Shown: positions 49,001-63,400 of the stretch, one piece after another
How the letters are laid out: every line of letters begins with the position of its first letter
How positions within the stretch are numbered: position 1 is the first letter of the stretch
Assembly (NCBI GenBank): GCA_033239005.1
Contig: BSQZ01000105.1
Span: forward strand, 825,001 to 889,000
Direction: 5' to 3'
From: Lamellibrachia satsuma
Lineage: Eukaryota; Annelida; Polychaeta; Sabellida; Siboglinidae
DNA: 64,000 nt
Notes under the pieces: model-generated
Told to the model about the DNA's origin: nothing
Seen by the model: only the letters and a program-made list of their open reading frames with translations
Database searches by the model: none
Program-made: the position numbers and the translations under genes

Positions 49001-52000
49001 TGACACATTTCTCTGGAAGTGCTGACCGCTTCCTTGTATCAACTGGATGGATGGTCTTTCTTGACCTTGCCTTCTTTTTGCTTTGTTTGTCTCCTGAAAT
49101 ACATGATAATGACTATGTACGTACATACACATGTACAAACAGATATGCTTAAATGGATGGAGGAGAGTGGGCATGCAGATGGACGTGCGGACAGATGTAT
49201 GTATGTGCACACATACAAAGTGACTTGTCTAATGGGCAATTTAAAACTAAAGATCATTTTCTGGTAATGGCTTCCTGTAGATTGGCTGGATCCCAGTCAT
49301 GGCCCACAAGGTGTTGTGATTTGTGTTATTTTACAAACACACTCACAGACACACGCATGCGTGTGTTTGTGAGTGTGTTTGTGCACAATCTGTTGTCATA
49401 AAAACAAACTTTATCAAGATTGTAGAAACCAATTTTTAACTGATCTTCTCTCAGTTAAAAAATTCTTTAGAATTTTGGATTTAAATTGTAGTTGGTCCAC
49501 AAAGACGCACAATAAAAACTACACAAGTCATTGGGTCAACATTTTTTAAGGACGCACAAGTCACCTGATTTGCTTGAAATCATGGTACTGAAGTCTGGGA
49601 GATCAGATTCATCATCAGTGGCAAGGTCGTCCTCGCTCGAACTAAAACCTGCAAGAGCAAATATAACTTTATTCAGACGTACCCGAGGTATACACATATG
49701 ATAGTGTAGAAAAATGACTCAAATACCAATGCTGAATTTAGTAAATTACTAGACAGGCTTGGGTAAATAAAGGCTAGGAAAAATAAGGATGACAAAACAA
49801 ATTTGTGCAAATGAACAGTTATTGAACAGGGAATAATAGATATAAGGTGGGGTATTGGAAAACTTTAAATTTTTATATATTGTGGTTATTTTGGTTACGA
49901 TATAAGATGACTTAACTTGTTGTGTTATATTACATTTTATATTTGCCTGACTGATATTTATATTATGTAATACCTAAACAACTGTTTAAATATAAAGAAT
50001 GTGGTTTAACAACTTTAGAGACAAGGAGGTTAAGAGGAGATCAAATTGAAGTTTTTAAGGTATTGAATGAATGGGTATGAAAATATTGATAGAAATATTT
50101 TTCTCACTCAAGAAAGATAGTAGAACTGGAGGACATGAGGTAACATTGGTAAAGGATCAGTGTATATTGGATATCAGGAAGTACTCGTTCTCACCGAGGA
50201 TAATAAATGAATGGAACAAATTATCTACAGATTGTGTAACTGCTAGCAGCGTGAATATGTTTAAAAGCAAAGTTGACACAGAGCGGGTTACACATAGATG
50301 AAAAATGTTGGACTCTCGATAAGCCAATGGCTTTAACAATCTTTTTATATCATGCTAAATCTTGTTAAATATGTAGAAGCAATTGTTGATTGTAAACATA
50401 GTTAACCAGAGTATTAAATATGGGAAATACAAAGACTGCTTAATTTTATGCATTAAATTAAAACTTCATCCGTCCATTGACATAAAGCACCGATAATTTA
50501 AGGACATATTGTATCACAACTTTGAAACATAACACATCAACAGTTGTATCAGTTTGTAAAAAAGGATTTTTTAATGTTTTAAATACATCTATATTGCTTG
50601 AGATTGTTATGGCTTCCTGTAATCACCATGGCTATCCAAAGACGGCAGCCGTGCATCTATAACCCAACATATTTATAACATGGAAGGATTTTGTGGCTCC
50701 CAACATCCATCATAGTGAGGCTGTGTACCGTATTTTTTTATCTAGACAATGTAACTGTTTAACACTAGTGTTGTCATTTGGTGACTAAAACAACTGAAAA
50801 GTGGTGCCAACTGTTTAACACCAGATGGCGACACTTTTCAGTTGTTCCACACTAGTCAAATTACAATATTATGGATCCTGTTTAAAAAAGTGGGTGTATG
50901 CTAATTAGGGCATGTACGCTTAATAGATTGAATACGGTAACTTAAAAACAAACCTGGCAACTTGTCACTTTTATATATTTTTTTTGACGGTCCAGCAACA
51001 TCTTCACTGTTTCTCTTTCTCTTTGTCCCAGGCTCAGTGGGCTGCAGGAATGCGTCCAGGCCTTTCTTTCGCTTTGTCAATATGACGTCCTCGTTGCACA
51101 GGTAAGACTTCATCTCTGTGTCATACATGTCTGCTCCTGATTCACCAGCAACACCTGCAAGAAGAAACCATTAATATTATTAAGATTTAGTAATAAACAA
51201 CTACACCAGTTCTGAGTCACTACGACAGGCAACTGAATCATTTTTGATATGAAATGCAATATTTTTTACGTTTTTGCATTTAGAAAAGGAGCATTAAAAA
51301 AATATCCAAAATGGCCAAAAGTCTGGCATCACTAGAGGATGTCACCATCCGAGGCATTATCACCTGGTGCAAATCAGGAGTGGACCATATGAAAGTCGCT
51401 GAACCACCTATGGGCAGATCACATGTAAACATGAGAAAGTGGGGTTATTAAAACGACCCTGAAACCTGTGACTGCGGCGAGATCCAGACCAGTAACCACC
51501 TACTGAATTGTTGCCATCTGGACGAACTGTGCTCCCCGGTAGATCTCACAGTAGCATCCGACACAGCATTTACGTGTGCGTGGTTTTGGAGAGACACGAT
51601 ATGATGATGGGCTTAACATATCTCCACAACACAGTGATGATACTGTGAGAAAACTAGGGCATTATGGTATTGTAGATTGAGAATTTCACATGCCCATTAT
51701 TTCAATGAACTGCATCAGATCAACGAGGTTCTGACTGCGCTGAGAGTGTCCGAGTTGACGCGTCTTCTGAAGTGTATTCTGCCACGGGGTGTATCGGTCC
51801 AATGAGAGAACATTCGACTTCTCTGGCGATGCTCCCTGCAACCAGAAACAACACTGCTACTGACCGTGGTGAAGATTATTACTTAACGATAACTGAATGA
51901 TAAATGGTTGACTGAACAAACATACGCAGGAGTGAATGGTACAAAGCAAACAAGGAATGTTGAACATGTTATACAAACCAGAGTCAGGCCAACCAAAAAC

Positions 52001-54436
52001 TATTTTTACTCTTTGTAGGTTTTGAATTTGACTTCTGTAACATTTAATTTTTGGACTATTATTTTATTATTCTTGTATGTATGTATAGATGTATGTTTGT
52101 ATGTATGTATGTATGCATGTATGTATGTATGTATGTATGTATGTATGTATGCATGTATGCATGTATGCATGCATGCTTGTATGCATGCTTGTATGTATGT
52201 ACGTATGTATGTATGTATGTACGTATGTATGTAGTATGCATGTATGTATGTATGTATGTATGTATGTATGTATGTATGTATGTATGTATGTATGTAGTAT
52301 GTATGTATGTATGTATGTATGTATGTATGTATGTATGTATGTATGTATGTATGTATGTATGTATGTATGTATGTATGTATGTATGTATGTATGTATGTAT
52401 GTATGTATGTATGTATGTATGTATGTAGTATGTATGTATGTATGTATGTATGTATGTATGTATGTATGTATGTATGTATGTATGTATGTATGTATGTATG
52501 TATGTATGTATGTATGTATGTATGTATGTATGTATGTATGTATGTATGTATGTATGTATGTATGTATGTATGTATGTATATATGTATGTATGTATGTTAT
52601 GCTACTCCTCCTGGATGCTTTGCATCTCGGGTGGCAAACTTTCAGGGGTTCATCTACAACCCCAAGGTTGGGTCGTCAGTTTTATTTTTTCTAAATTCAC
52701 CCTGCTATTACCCTTTCTATGAACAATTGAATTACCCTTTGTAGTTATTAAGTCGTCGTACACGACACAAACACGAGTCCACCATGAGGTCAACCATGTG
52801 GCTGGACGAAACTTTTCAATCAACGTTTCTCAACTAGCTATGTAAGCATAGACCAGCTTCTAAAGTAACTCTGTCAATCAATTCCTTCGGTAATGGCAAT
52901 GTCCAAATTAACACATCCCCAGTCGTCTTAGCCTAGCTTTGATGTTATGATGTTTACAAAAAAGCCTGTCTGGTGGTATTTATATAACATTCCATTAACC
53001 ATCACAGTAGACCATATGTGACTGCCATTCCCTGAGAGAATAAGTGCTACGACAGACCTGTCTCAGTGATTTCAGGGTCAACATGAAGGACGGAGGCATC
53101 AGAGGAACCTCCCTTGTGTCAACTTGGAGGTTCTCTGCCCAGTAAGTCTGTTCCTCCGTCGTAAGAAACCCACGGGACATGTTTGTTTTATCCACTGCAA
53201 CAGAGACCTCTCACTGTGGTCTGCCTTACAACATGTATAGAGATAAAGGCAAGTTTTTATACAGCGTGGCATCTAGTCCTTCGGACAGCTCAAAGCTGTA
53301 GACCTGTTCATTCTAACACCACCTCAACTTCTCTGGGAAGCATTCAGCCATGCTGTAATTTCTACACAAGAACTATTCATTCAGATATATCCACCACGGA
53401 CTATAGTCAGGTACTCATTTATACAGCTGAGTGAACTGAGACAACGTGGAGCGAACGAAATTGCCCAACCTTCGAAACGGCAGCAATAGGATTAAAAAAA
53501 CAGTCCTCCCAATTGAGAGTCCCATGTTCTAACCACTGCACCGCTGCATCCCATTAATGGTCTGATTTCTTATTGTTTTTCACAGTGGCGTTAAATCTAT
53601 TCTTTTCAATAGCTGTGTTTTCTACCATGGCAAGGATTTATTTCAAGGGGTTTCTATATAGAACAATATACATTTTACAGAAATGTTCAAAGTGATTTAC
53701 AGGGGCGCAACTTCCCGGAGGACAGCGAGGGGTCACTGTGTAAGTCCAGATTCACACTTCATCCCTGATAGACCTGTTAGTTGAATTCAAGTTCTCTGGT
53801 AAGTATTCTGCCACACTGCATTCAATCCACAAAAGCTTTCGTGCATTCGTGCAGCACGACATCGACCAACAAATTGGACAGAAATCACTCATGTAAACTG
53901 GCCCTAAGAAAAACAATGTGATTCCCTAACAAACCAGTGGTCATGTGATGCCGTCTCTTTGTGGCCACTTTCGTCTCGTTCGGGCGAGTCTTGCCGACTT
54001 TCTGGACCTTCTCGGCGACAGTCATGTGGAGTTTGTGACAGAGCGGTGTGAAGCACTCAGGCACCATCCTCTGACTGTGGGGGTAGAGCACCAGTGACTT
54101 GGCACTGTTGGCGATCGCTCGGTCAATGCTTCTCTTGTTGTACTGACTCTGGTTGTAAACCTGCAACATAAAAGGGGCTTTCTCAACATCACCCTTGATT
54201 GATTGATTGATTGAGTTTACTCAGTAACATCATACATATGAATAACAGTGTAAAACAGTATCATATATAAAATAATACTGAGGATAACACACAAAAGCAC
54301 ACCAAAGTACACTTGTTTCCTCAACAAAAATGAAAATACAATAAATAAATAAGATGGCATGATAACATAAAAAAGGTGATTACTCGATTAAAATATGTAA
54401 ACGACTTACACAAAGTTATTATCATACATATTAATA

Positions 54437-54483
<47 letters not shown>

Positions 54484-57400
54484 CATAAATAAGATGTTCA
54501 AACATAGCATATTTTCATCCTGAGCCACCAAAAGGCTATATAAAAGGCTTAAGTTTTAAGACTGCTTTTTAGAGCAACATTGTTTGGTGGCAAGTTATTC
54601 CAGTGGCATATGCCTGTATTAGTGCCCTGCACAGGCCAGGCTTTGGGCCCAAGCCCGACCTGCCCCAGTCCGGGCCTCTACTAAATTTCTCGGGCCGGGC
54701 CGGGCCTGGGCCTACATTTTGTGGGCCTGAGTCGGGCATAAAAAAATATTAAACATATCAGGCTTGTGCCGGGCTTGTGCTTGTGCCGGGCTTGTGCTTG
54801 TGCCGGGCCTGGACCTAATAAAATATTAATACAAAACCATTACATATTACTACTACATAGTACATACAGAATACAGATATTACAGATGCATATTTTTGGC
54901 GTGAATGCAGCCGTTTGCATAGATCTAATGGCCCCATAAGTTCACTTGGCTGGAAGTAGCCAGCCCCAAATGTTTACTTTAGACATATTTGCAGAGGCAA
55001 TGAAGCCATGATTAACCATCAACTTATCACCCTTTGACCTTACCAGTGGACATTCTATCGTCTAGGTCTTCCCTCCAAATCTTGCCTGCCTGAATGACCT
55101 GCCCACTGCCCAGTGCCCACACCAGTTGGTAGTTGGTATTTTTCAATTGTGGTAACTAGTGTCTACTGTTTAGTGTCTATCAATATTTTTTGTTAATGTT
55201 AATTAATAAAACAATACGTCTCTATTACAGTTTATTTGTGTTTCGTTTTTATTATTTTATTATAAGCTAATAGGTTCATCTTTTCTAAATTGAAATATTA
55301 ATATTAATGGATTTTTATGTTATTTAATAAAACAATACGTATGTATTACAGCTTATTTGTGTTTCATTTTTATTATAAGAACTGATAATAGTTTTATCTT
55401 TTCTAAATTCAGCAGGCCGCGGGCACGGGTTTACCCGTCTTTAGCCCACGGGTATGGGCCGGGCCTGGGCCTGAAATGTGCGGGCCAGGCCGGGCTTGGC
55501 CAACCATTAATGGGCCTAAATTCTATTTTGCGGGCCTGGGCCGGGCTAGGTTGACAAATTTTTGTGGACCTGGGCTGGGCCTGGATTCTAACTGCTAATT
55601 CCGGGCCAGGGTTGGGCTCAAATTATAGGCCCGTGCAGGGCACAAGCCCATATACAGAAACGAGCTTTGCCCAGGACAACTAGTCTTGTGCATTACCATT
55701 GATGATATTGTCCATAACTGATGATACTGTACATCACTGATGATACTGTACACCACTGATGATACTGTACTTCACTGATGATACTGTACATCACTGATGA
55801 AACTGTACACCACTGATGATACTGTACACCACTGATACCAAAAAGCAGTACAAACTAAAGAGGGGATCTGCGGTGGTTAGTGCACAGGTGCAACAACTCA
55901 CAGAAACTCATATTTTCCAGACTATTCAAAACCTTTTTAATGATAGGTAGGGCTGTCTACAGCAGCGTATAGCAGCAAATCATTGTGAGATTTTGGCTGA
56001 TTATGTTTGAAAAATATGTTGTAGGCATGTCACTGAAGAATTTTAAAATAAGTGAACATTTTCATGTTCTGACGAGTAAGCAGATAGGTGGTTGAATTAC
56101 AATAATATAAAACTAAGATCCAGATGATAACATCACTAAGTTTCCATAAAGTAAGGAGAAACATTAATAAATGGAATTTTTAATTTTCACATATTTAACA
56201 CAAAATAAAACCAAACATGTACAACAGGTAACAAAGGTACATGTTTTTTACCAGATTTAGAAAAATCTAAATTCATATTGTAAACTAAACTGCGTAATAA
56301 AAAAGTAGTAATGAAAATTTTTTTTAACCATTGACTTCCCACAATGCACATGACCTGTTCCTCGCGTCCTTCGGTGAGCAGCATGATGATACGTCCCTTG
56401 CGTTTGCGACCCGTCCTCCCCATTCGCTGCACGAGGCGTATTGGGCTCTTGTGGGCATCGAAGCATATGATCAGGTCAACATCCCCTATGTCCAAGCCCT
56501 CTTCCCCCACACAGGTCGACACGAGGGTGTTATATCCGCCCTCTCGGAACTGTTTCATCACCTACACAAGGAAAAAAGGTTTTAAATGGCAATGTGAAAT
56601 GTCTTAACTGGGAGTTGATCTTAACAGTGACTGACTTTTTTAATGCTGGTCTTAACTAGTTGGAAATTGGTCCAACTGGGGGGTGGTGCTATTATTGGAC
56701 CGTTGATAAGCCATCCTTGTTCACTATCATCTGGGCCTTTTATGCTGGATTGCACTCTTGCTAAATCTTGTTAAATATTGTTAAATCAAGTTAAAACTTT
56801 GGTTGGTCCTAACTTTGGGGTTGGTACTAACTGCATTTGGTCCTAACTGTGGGGTTGGTCGTAACTGGGGGGGCATTGGTGCTAACTGGGGGATTGGTCC
56901 CTAAAGTTGCAAAGAATAAAAAAGATTAATTGCTATATATTTGACTTTTACTACTTTAGTAAATTACTAAAACACAATCACCTATCATCAGTAAATTGAC
57001 AACACAAACATGTCTACAACCAAAACAAGGCCTTTATGAATAGACGCACCCGAATCTGTTCCTTCTGCGTGAATCCCTTGGAGCTCTTGTTGACACTCGA
57101 TTGACCAATAAAGCTGATCACCTTCACCAGGGGGCGATGCTGGTTCAACATCTCCGTGATCTCGCTGACGCTGTCTCGGTACTGGGAGAAGATCATGATT
57201 CGTGTCGATGTCGGTGTGTCACCACAGTCTGGAAACATAAAAGTCACTAATTATTATTATGAACAATTATCCAAACTAGCAAAAATGCTCAACCTTTTGG
57301 ATAGGTTAGCTGGGTAGTTTGTGACTGTCACGATAACAGTATTAAAAAGCGTTATTACATAAATATCCATTTATGCCTTGGTACTCATTACTCATGCAAG

Positions 57401-60400
57401 TCAACATCTCTCAAAATTGCGACGTAATACTGGCAGTTACAGTAACGTATAGCGATGCCTTGCCCTTGTGTTACATAACTTAATACTGGCAGTTACAGTA
57501 ACGTATAGCGATGCCTTGCCCTTGTGTTACATAACTTAATACTGGCAGTTACAGTAACGTATAGCGATGCCTTGCCCTTGTGTTACATAACTTAATACTG
57601 GCAGTTCCAGTGATGTGTAGCAATGCCTTGCCCTTGTGTTACATAACTTAATACTGGCAGTTCCAGTGATGTGTAGCAATGCCTTGCCCTTGTCTTACAT
57701 AACTTAATACTGGCAGTTACAGTGACGTGTAGCAATGCCTTGCCCTTGTGTTACATAACTTAATACTGGCAGTTACAGTAACGTATAGCGATGCCTTGCC
57801 CTTGTGTTACATAACTTAATACTGGCAGTTACAGTGACGTGTAGCAATGCCTTGCCCTTGTGTTACATATCTTAATACTGGCAGTTACAGTGACGTGTAG
57901 CAATGCCTTGCCCTTGTGTTACATAACTTAATACTGGCAGTTACAGTGACGTGTAGCAATGCCTTGCCCTTGTGTTACATATCTTAATACTGGCAGTTAC
58001 AGTGACGTGTAGCAATGCCTTGCCCTTGTGTTACATATCTTAATACTGGCAGTTACAGTGACGTGTAGCAATGCCTTGCCCTTGTGTTACATATCTTAAT
58101 ACTGGCAGTTACAGTGACGTGTAGCAATGCCTTGCCCTTGTGTTACATATCTTAATACTGGCAGTTACAGTGACGTGTAGCAATGCCTTGCCCTTGTGTT
58201 ACATATCTTAATACTGGCAGTTACAGTGACGTGTAGCAATGCCTTGCCCTTGTGTTACATATCTTAATACTTGCAGTTACAGTAACGTGTAGCAATGCCT
58301 TGCCCTTGTGTTACATATCTTAATACTTGCAGTTACAGTGACGTGTAGCAATGCCTTGCCCTTGTGTTACATATCTTAATACTTGCAGTTACAGTGACGT
58401 GTAGCAATGCCTTGCCCTTGTGTTACATATCTTAATACTTGCAGTTACAGTGACGTGTAGCAATGCCTTGCCCTTGTGTTACATAACTTAATACTGGCAG
58501 TTACAGTGACGTGTAGCGACGCCTTGCCCTTGTGTTACATAACTTAATACTGGCAGTTACAGTGACGTGTAGCAACGCCTTGCCCTTGTGTTACATAACT
58601 TAATACTGGCAGTTACAGTGACGTGTAGCAACGCCTTGCCCTTGTGTTACATATCTTAATACTGGCAGTTACAGTGACGTGTAGCAACGCCTTGCCCTTG
58701 TGTTACATATCTTAATACCGGCAGTTACAGTGACGTGTAGCAACGCCTTGCCCTTGTGTTACATATCTTAATACCGGCAGTTACAGTGACGTGTAGCAAC
58801 GCCTTGCCCTTGTGTTACATAACTTAATACCGGCAGTTACAGTGACGTGTAGCAACGCCTTGCCCTTGTGTTACATAACTTAATACCGGCAGTTACAGTG
58901 ACGTGTAGCAACGCCTTGCCCTTGTGTTACATATCTTAATACCGGCAGTTACAGTGACGTGTAGCAACGCCTTGCCCTTGTCTTACATATCTTAATACCG
59001 GCAGTTACAGTGACGTGTAGCGACGCCTTGCCCTTGTGTTACATATCTTAATACCGGCAGTTACAGTGACGTGTAGCGACGCCTTGCCCTTGTGTTACAT
59101 ATCTTAATACTGGCAGTTACAGTGACGTGTAGCGACGCCTTGCCCTTGTGTTACATATCTTAATACTGGCAGTTACAGTGACGTGTAGCGACGCCTTGCC
59201 CTTGTCTTACATATCTTAATACTGGCAGTTACAGCTGTACAGTGACGTGTAGCAACGCCTTGCCCTTGTCTTACATATCTTAATACTGGCAGTTACAGTG
59301 ACGTGTAGCAACGCCTTGCCCTTGTGTTACATATCTTAATACTGGCAGTTAGTTACAGTGACGTGTAGCAATGCCTTGCCCTTGTGTTACATAACTTAAT
59401 ACTGGCAGTTACAGTAACGTATAGCGATGCCTTGCCCTTGTGTTACATAACTTAATACTGGCAGTTACAGTGACGTGTAGCAACGCCTTGCCCTTGTCTT
59501 ACATATCTTAATACTGGCAGTTACAGTGACGTGTAGCAACGCCTTGCCCTTGTCTTACATATCTTAATACTGGCAGTTACAGTGACGTGTAGCAACGCCT
59601 TGCCCTTGTCTTACATATCTTAATACTGGCAGTTACAGTGACGTGTAGCAATGCCTTGCCCTTGTCTTACATAACTTAATACTGGCAGTTACAGTGACGT
59701 GTAGCAACGCCTTGCCCTTGTCTTACATAACTTAATACTGGCAGTTACAGTGACGTGTAGCAATGCCTTGCCCTTGTCTTACATAACTTGGGACAATCAA
59801 AGCAAGGACGCACAACACTGTCAACAATTGTATGTAATTGTAATAAGTATGTAATTCAATTGTTCGTGGAAAGGTTAATAGTGAGGTGAATTTCAATAAA
59901 ATAAAATAAAACATCTAGGTAGCATTAGCACAACATACAAAAAGTAAAATTGCACACAGGAAGTAGTAATGGTAATTATCTCAGGTGCGTCATGGTCCTT
60001 ATGGTCCTTATGGTCCTCATGGATGCTTCTGCTGTTGCTCACATTTTCGGTGAGCTAGAAACAAGAGAGTTTAAGAAACTGCGCACCCACAATACAGTAC
60101 ACATTTATATTTGCCTTTTCCTGGCAAACACAACAAGTAGAAGGGGCATACAGCTGTTAGAGTCTTATCAAAGAGACACATATGTCCAACTTCTTTCACA
60201 TATAGTTCTGAAGAGATGCATCAGGCTGGTGATTGTAATCTAAAAATAGTTTAATTGTTTTTTCAATCAAGCTGTAGAAACATCACAAAGAACTAAGGTA
60301 AAACTTACCTTGAAAACAGATTAAAATATTACCAGATTCCTTCCCATATGCCAAGTATTAAATGAGCAGATAAGTTGGACCAATTTATTTATGAAATATA

Positions 60401-63400
60401 TGGGTATTTGGGGGGGGCGAGAAGGTCAGCCACAACCCCCAACCTTCCGCAGTGGTGGAATTAGTGAGCTGGGTAGGACAAGATTAATGACCCCATTTGA
60501 CCTTAATTTGCACGGGATCGGAGATTTCGTGAGATAGTAGTTAGTGTACCATTAACATTTAGTGATAGTATTTAGTGCACCATTCTGAAACTGAAGTATC
60601 GCATTCGACATATTAAGTGTACACCCCCATTTTTTTCAGTGACGATAGAAATCGAAAGTTCCACCTATATCAGCTCTGGTATCTTTTTGACCAAAAAAAC
60701 AGTGGTGCCCACCGGCAAAACAAAATCAACAACAGTTTTTAGTTTTGCCATTCTGAAACTAATGTATTTGCTTTACCATTCTAAAACTTAAGTATTTGCT
60801 TTACCATTCTAAAACTGAAGTATTTGCTTTACCATTCTGAAACTGAAGTATTTGCTTTACCATTCTGAAACTGAAGTATTTGCTTTACCATTCTGAAACT
60901 GAAGTATTTGCTTTACCATTCTGGAACTGATGGAAGTGTTCGAGAACCAACTCCTCCAACTTGGCCATCTTGGGGTGTCCCGCAGCCAGGGATGTGGTCG
61001 ACTCCCTCTCCCCGGGGGTCTGCTGGGTGTGGGGCACGGCGGGCCTGAAACCAGCAGACAACAGCTTTTTGGGTCCTCTGTGGTGGGTACAGACTACTAT
61101 TGTTTTTTTATTTAAACCAATGCTAAAAGTCGGTCATGCAATGTGCACAACGGTACAATTCCACACTATGCACAACATTACAATTCCACACTATGCACAA
61201 TGTTACAATTCCACAATGTGCACAACGCTACAATTCCACACTATGCACAACATTACAATTCCACACTATGCACAATGTTACAATTCCACACAGTGCACAA
61301 TGTTACAATTCTGCACTGTGCACAATGTTACAATTCCACACTATGCACAACATTACAATTCCACACTGCGCACAACATTACAATTCCACACTATGCACAA
61401 TGTTACAATTCCACACTATGCACAATGTTACAATTCCACACTGTGCACAATGTTACAATACCACACTGTGCACAACGTTACAATTCCACACTGTGAACAA
61501 CGTTACAATTCTGCACTGTGAACAACGTTACAATTCCACACTGTGGACAACGTTACAATTCCACACTGTGCACAACGTTACACTCGCACACTGTGAACAA
61601 CGTTACAATTTAAGTCAGGGCACAGCATAAATGTTGCAGTCTGCAACAGTGCCATTTTCCATGTTCATAAACTACTTACTACTTTTAGGATGCAAAAAAT
61701 CCTCGAAAGTGGGTACCATCTCATAATCACTAGCAGTTGTGAGTTTCAAGAAAATTAACATGGAAGATGCTACCAGCCAAAACACACTGGATCCTGTCTT
61801 CATACACAGTGAATCCTTCCAGCACTGACACATGCTGTGGCCCAGGTTCCAAGGTTTTAATATGTATCTTCATGTCAATTATATTTTTAAAGCACTCATG
61901 ATTAGATTCGAAAGTAATCATTATTAGTTATGTAATCATACTCATACTCGATCGTTATCAGTTGTAATGTAATGTAATCATACTCATAATTTTGTACAGT
62001 AATCATAATAGATTACGTTTGTGTTTTACTTGTCCCATCTGTGAGTCTGTGTGAAGGTTAGTAAAGCTATTACATTTGTCCACATGAAAAAGAATTTTGG
62101 TTCTTTTTATTTAACATTTGGTAACAGGAAACAACACTTTAAGCAGCAAAGATATGACACCATGAGAAAATGAAACAAGAGTGCTAAAAACTGCACTGGT
62201 GAATTTGTCTGGGGACATGTCATTATCCGTTTTTTCCATAGGTGACCATGTTAATGTTTTTTAGTTCCGTAAACAAAATAACAATTCAGATTTTATCACA
62301 ATGGCACACATTGCTGCCTGTCATGTCACTGACTTGCTGTAGAGCTTTTGTAAAGTCCTACAATTTTTTCTCTTGAGAAAATCAACATAGCAGATGTTCC
62401 CCCTTCAGATGTCAACAAAAACAGGAAGATTTTGTCTACATATGCAGTGATCCTTCCATCACTACAAACTAGCAACTAGAAATGTAATCCTGTGCACAGC
62501 AGAAGTGTCGTAGTCTCCAAAGGTGCCCCTTCCCTGCTCAGAAACTATTTTTTCAGGGTGCAAAAATCCTTGAAAGGGGCACCATTTCAAAACCACTGGC
62601 ACTAGATTCGCATGCCATGGACTTGGAAGTGAAATAGTGATCTATCCCCATCTGTCAGTACCTGATTGGCTGGAACTTTGCACAGAGGGTGTCCATGAGG
62701 TCTCGGAACCGTGAGTCTCTCTGGAGCTCGGAGCGTGTGCGTCCGTAGCCCTTCTCGCCGACCATGATGCCATGCAGGTAGTTGTAGAGCGAGCGGAGCC
62801 CATGTTGCTGGAGGAGCTCCAGTCCATGATAGAGACTGAGGCACAGAGCAAAGTCGCCCTCTACCGCTCCATAGGTGAACCGCTTAAAAAAGTATGTTCT
62901 TAATACAGTGCTGTATCTAATGTGTTATTTTTTATTTAACTCTTTCTTTTTTACAATTTATTTATTAAAGTTCTACTATGCCCATGTCATATTTTATCAA
63001 ATTTATTATTATTTATTTAGCTAATTAGTCTTATATTTACCTATTAGGTGTATACATTATATAATTAATCCATTAATTTGATCATCTATGTATTTTAAGT
63101 GCATCTGGATGGACTTTGTCCACTCCAGATATATGGCACTACACAAGTGTACTTGCTATTACTACTACTACTACCTGGTCGTTGCGACCGTTCAAAGCAC
63201 TGTACACTTTACCCTTGAACACCAACTAAAATTTTCTGGGAAGCATTCAGCAATGCCGCAATTACTGCATGAAGACTACTAACTCACATGTATCCACCAC
63301 TGTCTATAGTCTGGTTTTCTGGTAATGTGGGGAGAATGAAATTGCCCAAGCTTCAAAATAACATCAAGAGGATTCAAACCGTGGGTCTCTCAACAGAGAG

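Noticed and set aside
52022..52744. Met-Tyr-Val-Cys repeat open frames
   Set aside because: They are translations of the ATGT microsatellite.
52995..53057. Extending the FANCM exon to a donor at 53000 ([12 protein letters not shown] looked like a FANCM block)
   Set aside because: That end is in the wrong phase for the next exon at 51835, whose [10 protein letters not shown]...LMQFIE is the better match. The donor at 53058 is in phase.
60961..61630. His/Asn/Thr-rich repeat proteins of up to 186 codons
   Set aside because: A stop-free 25-bp unit leaves all plus frames open; the region is FANCM intron plus an antisense reading of a FANCM exon.
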